Positions 19,335-26,960 of a DNA stretch of 64,000 bases are shown here, piece by piece. Each line of letters begins with the position of its first letter. Position 1 is the first letter of the stretch. Below the pieces are notes generated by a model. The model had not been told where the DNA came from. It ran no database searches and saw only the letters and a list, made by a program, of their open reading frames with translations. The stretch is from the NCBI RefSeq assembly GCF_018917935.1, contig NZ_JAHLPN010000002.1:1-64000 (forward strand). The letters are read 5' to 3'. The translations under genes and the position numbers were made by a program. This DNA comes from Kineothrix sp. MSJ-39 (GTDB lineage: Bacteria > Bacillota > Clostridia > Lachnospirales > Lachnospiraceae).

Positions 19335-19844
19335 TTAATTTGACCTCACTTCGTTATATTGCATTTTAATTTTAGGTGAATGAAACGGAATAATTTTAGT
19401 CTCCGGGACAAAGTTTTCAACCGTAACCATCTTATCCTTTTCCGAAATCGCTAATGCATATGTCAGAATTCTAACCTGTTGTTGCAAACTGGCAGTCGTT
19501 GTCGAATCATTTTCCACATACGCGTGAATTGCTCGTTCTACTGTTGTATTTAACGACTCTCCTTCTCTTAATGCCGTAATTGCCAATTTTTTATGCAATG
19601 CAGGAGCAATCCTAACATTAAATGTTCCTTTATATTCTTTATCGGGATCTTTGTCCACTGCTTTGCAGAATGTCAGATAGTCATCTACCGCAGAATGAAA
19701 TTCCTCCTCTATCTTCTGCGGATCAGAACTCTCAAAATCCACAAAATCACTGATACCTTCTATTTTTCCTCTCAGTACACATGTTTCCGCATCAAACTCT
19801 ACGCAGGTATGATACCCTTTATATTCCATAATATTTTTCTTCAT
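19335..19844 (-). CDS. hicB: HicB family antitoxin with C-terminal extension
   Basis: A 169-residue antitoxin. Residues 6-60 form the HicB partial RNase H-like domain (YKGYHTCVEFDAETCVLRGK). Residues about 70-110 form a ribbon-helix-helix DNA-binding region (GTFNVRIAPALHKKLAITAL, then SLNTTVERAIHAYVEN). Most HicB proteins of this type end near here, but this one continues for about 55 residues, including a hydrophobic stretch IIPFHSPKIKMQYNEV. In TAC systems an unstructured tail of the antitoxin is the chaperone-binding addiction segment, so this tail fits the neighbour. It overlaps hicA by one base (TAATG). It likely represses its own promoter. Confidence 0.82.
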   Translation of the reverse strand: MKKNIMEYKGYHTCVEFDAETCVLRGKIEGISDFVDFESSDPQKIEEEFHSAVDDYLTFCKAVDKDPDKEYKGTFNVRIAPALHKKLAITALREGESLNTTVERAIHAYVENDSTTTASLQQQVRILTYALAISEKDKMVTVENFVPETKIIPFHSPKIKMQYNEVRSN

Positions 19845-20101
19845 TATAGATCCCCCAATTCTTTTAAATACATCATCAAATCATTAACTGCTCCCGGAGT
19901 CATTTCATCTCCGGGATGTGGCTTATGAAGCAAAATAACAGCTTTATCACTTGCTCTATAGAAACAGACACGTGATCCCGAAGTTTTTCCTTTATTGTAT
20001 TCCTCAAACCCCAGTTTTTTCAATAGATTTCTTGCTTCTGTATATGTATAATCCTTCGGTTTTTGCAATATTCTGGCTTTCGCCTTTTCAAATTTACTCA
20101 T
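19844..20101 (-). CDS. hicA: HicA family mRNA interferase toxin
   Basis: An 85-residue toxin with the compact double-stranded RNA-binding-like fold of HicA: YTYTEARNLLKKLGFEEYNK, then GSRVCFYRASDKAVILLHKP and HPGDEMTPGAVNDLMMYLKE. HicA toxins cut mRNAs until bound by HicB. The common GSH motif reads GSR here, so the working histidine may be one of the two in LHKPHPG, as in the HPH subgroup. It is the first gene of the three-gene unit. A GAGGGATG site lies rather far (about 13 bases) before the ATG, which would keep toxin translation low. Confidence 0.85.
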   Translation of the reverse strand: MSKFEKAKARILQKPKDYTYTEARNLLKKLGFEEYNKGKTSGSRVCFYRASDKAVILLHKPHPGDEMTPGAVNDLMMYLKELGDL

Positions 20102-20122
20102 TTATCTATAGCATCCCTCTTT

Positions 20123-20171
20123 TGCAACTAGATTATAGTTGCATCATATATTCTCCCCATTTTTTTGTCAA
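20123..20171 (-). promoter_or_regulatory. hicAB promoter with overlapping palindromic operator
   Basis: On the minus strand a TTGACA -35 (20171-20166) and a TATATG -10 (20150-20145) are 16 bases apart. Immediately downstream is a perfect inverted repeat, TGCAACTA-N5-TAGTTGCA (20123-20143), covering the start-site region and containing a second TATAAT. An operator here fits the ribbon-helix-helix autoregulation expected of HicB. Confidence 0.6.
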
Positions 20172-20201
20172 TATATTTATATTATCTTCTTTAAAAATAG
20201 A

Positions 20202-20243
20202 ATATCCCACAATGTTAATTGATTCATCTACATTGTGGGATAT
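20202..20243 (-). terminator. Terminator after the cytidylate kinase-like gene
   Basis: ATATCCCACAATGT (20202-20215) pairs perfectly with ACATTGTGGGATAT (20230-20243), and a T-rich run (TTCTATTTTT) follows on the minus strand. It separates the kinase gene from the hic promoter. Confidence 0.75.
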
Positions 20244-20263
20244 GCTTTCATTTATATAATATT

Positions 20264-20857
20264 TTACCGATTTGCCACTCTTGCATCAATGTACTGGATC
20301 AGCATCTGCACACTCTTGTCTACACCAAGCTTGCTACTGTTAACCACAAGCTCGTAGTTGCGGGAATCGCCCCATTTGCTGTCGCAGTTGATGTTGTGAT
20401 ACATCTTACGTGCTCTGTCCTTCTTCTTCATCAGATCCGCTGCCTGGCTTTCTGACAGCTCGTACTTCTTGGAAACACGGGCAACCTTCTGCTCCTTGTC
20501 ACCGTTTACGAAAATAGCGATCAGACCTTTGTTGTCTTTCAGCACTGTTTCGGAGCATCTGCCGACTACAACAAATGATTCGCCTGCATTTGCTTTTTCC
20601 TTTAAATAGTCAAACTGAAGCTGTGCAACATGCTCTGTCATCGAGCTGCTCATGCCACGAACACGTCTGTGAAATACACCATCCTGTACTTCATCATATG
20701 ACTTTAATTCCTCGCTGTTCAGGTTTCTCTCCTCAGCGATTTTGTCCAAAAGATTGTGATCGTAGAGGGGCAGGTCATAATGCTTTGCAAGTTTTTCAGC
20801 GATCTCATGACCACCACTACCAAATTCACGTCCGATTGAAATAATTAACTGTCCCAT
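20264..20857 (-). CDS. Cytidylate kinase-like family protein
   Basis: A 197-residue P-loop protein. The N-terminus IISIGREFGSGGHEIAEKLA is the family hallmark: the phosphate-binding loop is GREFGSGG in place of canonical GxxGxGK[ST]. A Lys/Arg-rich lid follows (SQAADLMKKKDRARKMYHNI), and FVVVGRCSETVLKD is also conserved. The family occurs alongside true CMP kinase in Clostridia, and its substrate is not settled, so I do not assign cmk. Ribosome site GGGAGGAATC. Flanked by terminators on the downstream side. Confidence 0.82.
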   Translation of the reverse strand: MGQLIISIGREFGSGGHEIAEKLAKHYDLPLYDHNLLDKIAEERNLNSEELKSYDEVQDGVFHRRVRGMSSSMTEHVAQLQFDYLKEKANAGESFVVVGRCSETVLKDNKGLIAIFVNGDKEQKVARVSKKYELSESQAADLMKKKDRARKMYHNINCDSKWGDSRNYELVVNSSKLGVDKSVQMLIQYIDARVANR

Positions 20858-20888
20858 ACATGATTCCTCCCTTTTCTATATTGAACAA

Positions 20889-20993
20889 GTATTCTGCTTC
20901 GCAAGTTATTTGACCGCACATTTGCTTCGATGTCCATTTTTACAGACTCGCAAATCATGTGCTTCGCACATGTTACCTTCTGCTTCGCAGAAG
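20889..20993. repeat. Degraded two-hairpin repeat plus two GCTTCGC hairpins
   Basis: The segment 20889-20934 looks like a worn copy of the two-hairpin repeat found at 28899 and 33075 (shared CTGCTTCGCA, GTTATTT and GCACATTTGCT blocks). After it come two exact hairpins: CATGTGCTTCGCACATG (20956-20972) and CTTCTGCTTCGCAGAAG (20977-20993). Both have the same GCTTCGC centre with different arms. No gene is present between 20858 and 21127. Confidence 0.6.
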
Positions 20994-21005
20994 CATTTGC
21001 TCGTT

Positions 21006-21064
21006 AACAAATACAGAAAAACAAATGCCAGCTTCGCTGTCGCTTGTTTTTCTATGTATTTGTT
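21006..21064. repeat. Hairpin repeat with AGCTTCGCT core, copy 1
   Basis: A near-palindrome of 59 bases. AACAAATACAGAAAAACAA (21006-21024) pairs with TTGTTTTTCT and GTATTTGTT (21044-21064, with a two-base bulge) around the core ATGCCAGCTTCGCTGTCGC. The same core occurs at 59504-59554 and 59572-59606 with different but again self-complementary outer arms. Confidence 0.65.
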
Positions 21065-21077
21065 ACATTTTACCACA

Positions 21078-21104
21078 AAAGGAGCCTTTTTACTAGGCTC
21101 CTTT
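21078..21104 (-). terminator. Terminator after the SLC13-type permease gene
   Basis: AAAGGAGCC (21078-21086) pairs with GGCTCCTTT (21096-21104). On the minus strand the stem ends in a short T run (TTTTG). It lies just after the permease stop codon. Confidence 0.7.
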
Positions 21105-21127
21105 AGTAAAGATTTATAAAATGTTTA

Positions 21128-22483
21128 TTAATGTACGTAACGTACGCAGATCATAATGGTTGCAATGATCATAACGATAACTGTTGCAGGAACCATTGCT
21201 TTGCAGTATCTGCCCCATTTGATGATATGACCGGATTTCGCTGCTGTTGCTACACCAACTACGTTTGCAGAAGCACCGATTGGTGTTGCGCTGCCTCCGA
21301 TATCTGTACCCATTGCAAGAGACCATGCAAGGATAGAAAGATCTACGCCCTGTGTTGCTGCAAGGCTGTTGATAACAGGGATCATTGTTGCTGCAAACGG
21401 GATATTATCAATAAACGCACTTGCTACAGCAGATACCCAGATGATGATAGCGATCATCAGATATAAGTTACCGCCGCAGATCTTACCGATCAGATTAGCA
21501 AGCAGTACCAGAACGCCCGTCTGCTCCAGACCACCGACAACAACAAATAATCCAATAAAGAATAATAATGTATGATAATCAATTTTCTTGATCAGTGTCA
21601 GTGCATTCTTACCGGATGTGATCAGTGTGATGATCGCAATAAAGGTACCGATGCAGGATACGGTAAGTCCTGTGCTGGCATGCGATACAAGAAGTACTAC
21701 TGCAAGCAGGAAGATCACTGTACTTACGATGAAGCCTTTCTTGCTGACGATTGCTGACTCCGGTGATGGCAGAGAAGCCGTATCAATGCTGTCTGCACCA
21801 TTATCCGAAAGTTCTTTCTTGAAGATCAGATAGAAGTATAAAAGGATCACAAACAGACAAACAATAGCGATCACACCTGTATGTCCCAGGAAATCTGAGA
21901 ACGAATATCCGAGTGATGTACCGATGATGATGTTTGGCGGATCTCCGCACATTGTAGCACTACCACCAAGGTTAGCACAGAATACTTCTGACAGGATCAT
22001 AGGTACCGGATTGAATTTCAAAAGCTGTGACAATTCAACTGTAACGGCTGCAAGGAACAGGATAACTGTAATGCTATCAATGAACATTGCAAGCACGAAA
22101 GACAGAACCATAAAAGTAAGGAAAATGGAAATTACCTTATATTTAACCAGTTTTGCAATTCTCATGCAAAGCCATCTGAAAAATCCAACATGAGCCATTC
22201 CTTCTACCATGATCATCATGCCTGCAAGGAATACGATTGTCTCCCAGTTGATACCGCTTGAAGTCTCGGAAGCCTGACCGCCTGTGTACCAGAACCCCTG
22301 TGTAAAAATACTTTTCACATTTAATGTCTCAATAACCGCATCCATACTGTGCATACCCACACCAAACACAAGGATCAGTGTCAGGAGCGCGCAGCCAAGT
22401 GTGACATACTGTTTCGGCCATTTATCCATGATGATCAGAATAAACATGGCTAAGAAAATGATGATAGCAAATGCCTGTGCCAT
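21128..22483 (-). CDS. SLC13/ArsB-NhaD superfamily anion permease
   Basis: A 451-residue membrane protein with about 11-12 spans. The ion-transporter-superfamily signatures are clear: SGINWETIVFLAGMMIMVEG, the repeat-1 hairpin NLGGSATMCGDPPNIIIGTS, and the matching repeat-2 hairpin MGTDIGGSATPIGASANVVG. Such proteins move dicarboxylates, citrate, arsenite or use Na+/H+ exchange; the sequence does not settle which. It stands alone with its own promoter and terminator. Ribosome site AAAGGAG. Confidence 0.85.
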   Translation of the reverse strand: MAQAFAIIIFLAMFILIIMDKWPKQYVTLGCALLTLILVFGVGMHSMDAVIETLNVKSIFTQGFWYTGGQASETSSGINWETIVFLAGMMIMVEGMAHVGFFRWLCMRIAKLVKYKVISIFLTFMVLSFVLAMFIDSITVILFLAAVTVELSQLLKFNPVPMILSEVFCANLGGSATMCGDPPNIIIGTSLGYSFSDFLGHTGVIAIVCLFVILLYFYLIFKKELSDNGADSIDTASLPSPESAIVSKKGFIVSTVIFLLAVVLLVSHASTGLTVSCIGTFIAIITLITSGKNALTLIKKIDYHTLLFFIGLFVVVGGLEQTGVLVLLANLIGKICGGNLYLMIAIIIWVSAVASAFIDNIPFAATMIPVINSLAATQGVDLSILAWSLAMGTDIGGSATPIGASANVVGVATAAKSGHIIKWGRYCKAMVPATVIVMIIATIMICVRYVH

Positions 22484-22542
22484 TTTTATCTCCTTTCGCT
22501 CTTTAGAGCCCGTAATATATGTATTTCTTTTACCAAGCCCTT

Positions 22543-22570
22543 ATTATAACACAATATTTGCCAGTGGCAA
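22543..22570 (-). promoter_or_regulatory. Promoter of the permease gene with overlapping palindrome
   Basis: On the minus strand TTGCCA (22570-22565) and TATAAT (22548-22543) are 16 bases apart. The -35 lies within a perfect 13-base palindrome, TTGCCA-G-TGGCAA (22558-22570), which would suit a repressor site. Confidence 0.6.
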
Positions 22571-22639
22571 GTTAATTTTTCTTTACCGGTTTGAGTTTTT
22601 TTCGTACATTTTTACTATATTGCTGGTTTTGGGGAGAAG

Positions 22640-22938
22640 CATTTCTGACTCTTTCTGACTGTTTTCGTCTTTTTAAGACTGTTTTCTTATTTTAGGACGA
22701 ACTGCCAGCTTAGCGTCCTAATACCATTCATACTTTTATATCTCTTTTTCTCTCTTTGGACGAAATTTTAGTACTTCTCTTCCTCTATACCCTGATTTTT
22801 TGACTAGTTCGCGGCTCTACGCTCCATATTTTTCATATCTTTTCGCCGCGTCCTGCTTTTTTAGACGAAGTTTTTCATATAGCAGTAAAATATCTTCACC
22901 ATTTTGGATTTATCTTCCCTCTTTTGGGCGAAACTGAT
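22640..22938. other. Non-coding stretch with recurring GGACGAA-type motifs
   Basis: No credible gene is seen. The plus strand is pyrimidine-rich and carries four similar heptamers: GGACGAA near 22693 and 22758, AGACGAA near 22862, and GGGCGAA near 22925, each preceded by a T-rich run. It could be a degenerate tandem array or the decayed 3' neighbour of the nuclease-like gene. Confidence 0.35.
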
Positions 22939-23655
22939 CTACATTTCCTTGATCCAATCTATATTTTTACGCACTATCCTCAACTGCAACGGATGCTCCG
23001 CTGATTCATAGGTAAATATCACATCTCTCCCCTGGTACAGACCATTCTCCAGATATAGATTGCTTTTCCATACAAAGTCTGCTCCATAATCAGGATCATC
23101 CATAATTCCCGCATGCTCCCAATATGTGATTTTTCCTGTTTTCTTATGAAATACAGTAAAATCAGGATGTATCGTGATTCTTCTTCCCTGATGATTCACC
23201 TGCAAAGGTCGTTCATACTTATATAGAAACATTTCTTCCCGCGCCAGTGCATTCGCTATGATCAGCTCTGACTTTGATCTGACCATTTCCCCATGGTCGG
23301 TTTCAAAACGCAGTGATTCCGGATATCTTTGATTCACTTCATACGCTTCTTTCTCCCAATCAAGCAATAATAAATCTGCTTCTTTTATGAACGGCGACTC
23401 TATATCTTGTATCGTATCCCGCAGATGCATAGAAACAGCATTGATAATATCATATTGATATGTCTGTTGCATTTTTCTCAGAATTTGCACATTCTTTTCC
23501 AGCGTAGGAAGAATCTTTGCAAAATACTTTTTATGCGCCAAAGCTTGTATCTGTTTTAGATTTTTCTTCGGCAAATACTGAAGTATTACCTTCCCATCCT
23601 GCTCGGCAGACCTCTTATAATAATATCTTCCACTTTCTTTTTTCTGTACCTTCAA
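22939..23655 (-). CDS. Predicted PD-(D/E)XK nuclease-like protein
   Basis: About 238 residues. The N-terminal part is Lys/Tyr-rich and helical (SGRYYYKRSAEQDGKVILQY, then KKNLKQIQALAHKKYFAK). The C-terminal half has the layout of a PD-(D/E)XK fold: VRSKSELIIANAL with the first acidic residue, then IHPDFTVFH and KITYWEHAGIMDD in the positions of the catalytic Asp and the Glu-x-Lys-like strand (here WEH). Proteins with this RSKSE/PDFT/WEH set are common, uncharacterised genes in Firmicutes. I chose a TTG start at 23655 with GGAGG upstream; it overlaps the stop of the small upstream ORF (TTGA). A TTG at 23670 is possible but lacks a ribosome site. Confidence 0.6.
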   Translation of the reverse strand: MKVQKKESGRYYYKRSAEQDGKVILQYLPKKNLKQIQALAHKKYFAKILPTLEKNVQILRKMQQTYQYDIINAVSMHLRDTIQDIESPFIKEADLLLLDWEKEAYEVNQRYPESLRFETDHGEMVRSKSELIIANALAREEMFLYKYERPLQVNHQGRRITIHPDFTVFHKKTGKITYWEHAGIMDDPDYGADFVWKSNLYLENGLYQGRDVIFTYESAEHPLQLRIVRKNIDWIKEM

Positions 23656-23780
23656 AGACCCTCCGGACAATTTTGAGCCGCTTTTTGTGCCTGCGCAAGT
23701 ATACGTTCCTGTTCTTCAATCAGCCCTTCTACCTGTTTTGAAAATTTTTCTTCCTGATTAGAATATATGATTTGTTTCAT
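23652..23780 (-). CDS. Small 42-residue helical protein coupled to the nuclease-like gene
   Basis: A short ORF with an AAGGAG site nine bases before its ATG. The product is charged and helical (MKQIIYSNQEEKFSKQVEGL, then a Gln/Ala-rich helix) and ends CPEGL. Its TGA overlaps the TTG start of the nuclease-like gene, and its last codons contain that gene's GGAGG site, a normal arrangement for translational coupling. The function is unknown. It may be the separated N-terminal helix of the nuclease-like protein rather than an independent gene. Confidence 0.55.
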   Translation of the reverse strand: MKQIIYSNQEEKFSKQVEGLIEEQERILAQAQKAAQNCPEGL

Positions 23781-23845
23781 AGATGTGTTCTCCTTTTTGA
23801 ATTAATCTGATGTGGATTGGGATAGTGGATTTTAGATTTTCAAGA

Positions 23846-23880
23846 AATTTCCGTCCTGCATATCATGCAGGACGGAAATT
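23846..23880 (-). terminator. Terminator after ppdK
   Basis: A perfect 16-bp stem, AATTTCCGTCCTGCAT (23846-23861) with ATGCAGGACGGAAATT (23865-23880), loop of three. On the minus strand it is followed by TTCTTG. It lies 117 bases past the ppdK stop. Confidence 0.7.
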
Positions 23881-23996
23881 CAGTTTTTTAAGAATACATA
23901 ATCAAAAAATTCAGATTTTGCAAGAATTGTTATATATTTATTGATTTGCGCTCATTTTACTGCTCCTGCAATCAAGCAGAGCATATCATCTTTCCC

Positions 23997-26624
23997 TTAC
24001 GTCTCCGGATTATTGATCGCGGCCTGCGCAGCGGCAAGTCTGGCGATCGGAACACGGTAAGGTGAGCAGGATACATAGGTCAGACCTACTTTATGGCAGA
24101 ACTCAACGGAAGATGGATCACCGCCATGCTCACCGCAGATGCCAAGCTTGATATCCGGGCGTGTCTTGCGTCCTTTTTCCGCTGCCATCTTTATAAGCTG
24201 ACCGACACCCTTCTGGTCAAGTCTTGCAAACGGATCTGATTCGTAGATCTTGTTCTTGTAGTAGTCACCGAGGAACTTGCCTGCGTCATCTCTGGAAAAG
24301 CCGAAGGTCATCTGTGTCAGATCGTTTGTACCGAAGGAGAAGAACTCTGCTTCTTCTGCAATCTCATCAGCTAAAAGTGCAGCTCTCGGAATTTCGATCA
24401 TCGTACCGATGTGGTACTGGATATCGGAATTCTTTTCTTTCTTAACCTGTTCTGCCACTTCTACAACAACATCTTTTACAAATTTCAGCTCTTTCTTTTC
24501 GCCTACGAGTGGGATCATGATCTCCGGAACAATGTCATAGCCTTTTTCTGCTTTGACCTCGATCGCAGCTTCCATGACGGCTCTTGTCTGCATCTTTGCG
24601 ATTTCCGGATATGTAACGGCAAGACGACAGCCTCTGTGACCCATCATCGGGTTAAATTCATGCAGGGAATCACAAATTTCCTGTACTTCTTCTGCTGTCA
24701 TCAGCATCTGTACAGCCAGATCATCGATATCGCCCTGCTCTGTCGGTACAAATTCATGAAGCGGCGGATCCAGGAAACGGATCGTAACCGGTCTTCCTTC
24801 CATTACTTCGTATAAAGCCTTGAAATCACCCTTCTGGAATGGGATCAGTGCATTTAATGCTTTCTCTCTCTGTTCCAGTGTACGGGCAAGGATCATCTGG
24901 CGGATCTTCGGGATACGGTCCGGATCGAAGAACATATGCTCTGTACGGCAAAGACCGATACCTTCTGCACCGAACTTCACTGCATTTGCAGCGTCTTGTG
25001 GTGTATCTGCATTGGTACGGACCTGCAGCTTTCTGTACTGATCTGCCCAGTCCATGATACGGCCGAAGTTTCCGGATACGGAAGCTTCCATTGTCTTGAT
25101 GTCGCCTTTATAGATCTTACCGGTGGAACCATCCAGTGAAATATAATCTCCTTCATGGAAGGTATGTCCGCCAAGTTCAAATACTTTGTCATCCTCATTG
25201 ATCGCAATATCGCCGCAGCCTGATACACAGCACGTTCCCATACCACGTGCCACAACTGCTGCATGGCTTGTCATACCGCCGCGGACTGTCAGGATACCTT
25301 CGGATGCATGCATACCTTCGATATCCTCCGGAGAAGTTTCCAGACGTACCAGAACAACTCTCTCGCCCTGCTCGTGTGCCTGTTTTGCTTCTTCTGCTGT
25401 GAAGTAAACCTTACCTGCTGCTGCGCCCGGTGATGCAGGAAGTGCCTGTCCGATCACTTCGCCTGCCTTCAAGGCTTCCGGATCAAAGGTCGGATGCAGA
25501 AGCTGATCAAGTGATTTTGCTTCGATTCTTGTCACTGCCTCCTGTGGTGTGATCATGCCTTCATCTACAAGATCACAGGCGATCTGAAGTGCTGCCTGTG
25601 CTGTTCTCTTTCCGTTTCTTGTCTGCAGGAAAAACAGCTTACCGTTCTCGATCGTAAACTCCATATCCTGCATATCGCGGTAATGTGCTTCCAGCTTCAT
25701 GGCAATTTCCATGAACTGCTTGTAGCACTCCGGCAGATCCTGCTCCAGCTTTATGATCGGCTGTGGTGTACGGATACCTGCCACAACATCCTCGCCCTGT
25801 GCATTGATCAGATATTCGCCATAAATACCCTTTGCGCCGGTAGATGGGTTTCTTGTGAAGGCTACGCCTGTACCACTTGTCTCACCCATGTTACCGAATA
25901 CCATTGCCTGTACGTTAACAGCTGTTCCCCAGTCACCCGGAATATCATTCATTCTTCTGTAAACGATAGCACGCTCATTATCCCAGGAACGGAATACGGC
26001 TTTGACAGCTTCCATCAGCTGTACCTTCGGATCCTGTGGGAAGTCCTCTCCCATCTTGTCCTTATAGATCGCTTTAAAACGCGCGATCACTTCCTGCAGA
26101 TCTTCTGCAGTCAGTTCCATATCAAATTTGACCTGTTTTGCTGCTTTGATCTCATCCAGAACGCGCTCAAACAATGACTTTGGCACTTCCATAACAACAT
26201 CGGAAAACATCTGGATAAAACGACGATAGGAATCGTAAGCGAATCTCGGATTGCCTGTCTTCTTTGCGAATCCTTCCACTGCAACGTCATTCAGTCCGAG
26301 GTTCAGGATCGTGTCCATCATACCCGGCATGGAAGCTCTCGCGCCGGAACGGACAGATACAAGAAGTGGATTTTCGGTATCACCGAATTTTTTGCCCTGC
26401 TTCTTTTCCAGATCAGCAAGTGCTGTAAAGATCTGCTGCTGAATGTCCTCTGAAATTGTACGGCCATTGTTGTAATAGTCCGTACAAGCCTCTGTTGTAA
26501 CCGTGAAACCCTGTGGGATCGGAAGCCCCAGATTTGTCATTTCTGCAAGATTGGCACCCTTTCCACCAAGAAGATTCCGCATATCTGCGTTACCCTCTTC
26601 AAATAAATACACCATTTTTGACAT
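23997..26624 (-). CDS. ppdK: Pyruvate, phosphate dikinase
   Basis: About 875 residues, the normal PPDK length. The enzyme interconverts pyruvate + ATP + phosphate with PEP + AMP + pyrophosphate. Features are the N-terminal nucleotide-binding region (LGGKGANLAEMTNLGLPIPQ), the phosphohistidine segment GGMTSHAAVVARGMGTCCVS near residue 450, and the C-terminal PEP/pyruvate barrel with FFSFGTNDLTQMTFGFSRDD and the catalytic Cys in GICGEHGGDP. In anaerobes it often works glycolytically with pyrophosphate. Start: ATG at 26624 with an AAGGGGG site; an upstream in-frame start at 26666 adds 14 residues with no support. Confidence 0.96.
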   Translation of the reverse strand: MSKMVYLFEEGNADMRNLLGGKGANLAEMTNLGLPIPQGFTVTTEACTDYYNNGRTISEDIQQQIFTALADLEKKQGKKFGDTENPLLVSVRSGARASMPGMMDTILNLGLNDVAVEGFAKKTGNPRFAYDSYRRFIQMFSDVVMEVPKSLFERVLDEIKAAKQVKFDMELTAEDLQEVIARFKAIYKDKMGEDFPQDPKVQLMEAVKAVFRSWDNERAIVYRRMNDIPGDWGTAVNVQAMVFGNMGETSGTGVAFTRNPSTGAKGIYGEYLINAQGEDVVAGIRTPQPIIKLEQDLPECYKQFMEIAMKLEAHYRDMQDMEFTIENGKLFFLQTRNGKRTAQAALQIACDLVDEGMITPQEAVTRIEAKSLDQLLHPTFDPEALKAGEVIGQALPASPGAAAGKVYFTAEEAKQAHEQGERVVLVRLETSPEDIEGMHASEGILTVRGGMTSHAAVVARGMGTCCVSGCGDIAINEDDKVFELGGHTFHEGDYISLDGSTGKIYKGDIKTMEASVSGNFGRIMDWADQYRKLQVRTNADTPQDAANAVKFGAEGIGLCRTEHMFFDPDRIPKIRQMILARTLEQREKALNALIPFQKGDFKALYEVMEGRPVTIRFLDPPLHEFVPTEQGDIDDLAVQMLMTAEEVQEICDSLHEFNPMMGHRGCRLAVTYPEIAKMQTRAVMEAAIEVKAEKGYDIVPEIMIPLVGEKKELKFVKDVVVEVAEQVKKEKNSDIQYHIGTMIEIPRAALLADEIAEEAEFFSFGTNDLTQMTFGFSRDDAGKFLGDYYKNKIYESDPFARLDQKGVGQLIKMAAEKGRKTRPDIKLGICGEHGGDPSSVEFCHKVGLTYVSCSPYRVPIARLAAAQAAINNPET

Positions 26625-26790
26625 AGTTTTCGTCCCCCTTGGTCGACTTTGTTTTTTCAAATCCATTTCTGCCTTGCAGCCTTTCTTTCCTGCATCCTAT
26701 CCGGCTTTTCATTTCAGATATTTTTCACACTGACCTCTGCTGTTTTTGTGCAATTATCACAGAAATTTGATTTGAAACTCTCGTATGTTC

Positions 26791-26796
26791 ATTATA
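26791..26796 (-). promoter_or_regulatory. Probable -10 box for ppdK
   Basis: TATAAT on the minus strand, about 165 bases before the ppdK ATG. The hexamer 17 bases further upstream (GTGCGT) is a poor -35, so activation or an extended leader is possible. Apart from this and the hairpin at 26887-26927, nothing is seen between 26625 and 26960. Confidence 0.4.
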
Positions 26797-26886
26797 TCAT
26801 CTATAGAGAATTGACGCACTGATATCTTCTTGGAAGAATAAACAAAGTTTCAGTCTTTTTTATGTCAATTTTGCTACTTTTTACAC

Positions 26887-26927
26887 GAACAGCCCCCGGC
26901 GTGGTGGAAGCACGCCGGGGGCTGTTC
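26887..26927. terminator. GC-rich 17-bp hairpin after the ammonium transporter gene
   Basis: GAACAGCCCCCGGCGTG (26887-26903) pairs perfectly with CACGCCGGGGGCTGTTC (26911-26927). It sits just after the transporter stop on the minus strand. No proper T run follows, so termination may be weak or the stem may instead stabilise the 3' end of the message. Confidence 0.6.
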
Positions 26928-26960
26928 ATGTATATATCAACTAAGGGATTTAGGTAAAAG

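Noticed and set aside
20910-21119. Small frame in the hairpin-rich gap after the cytidylate kinase-like gene
   Set aside because: It is made of hairpin repeats, lacks a ribosome site and resembles no protein.
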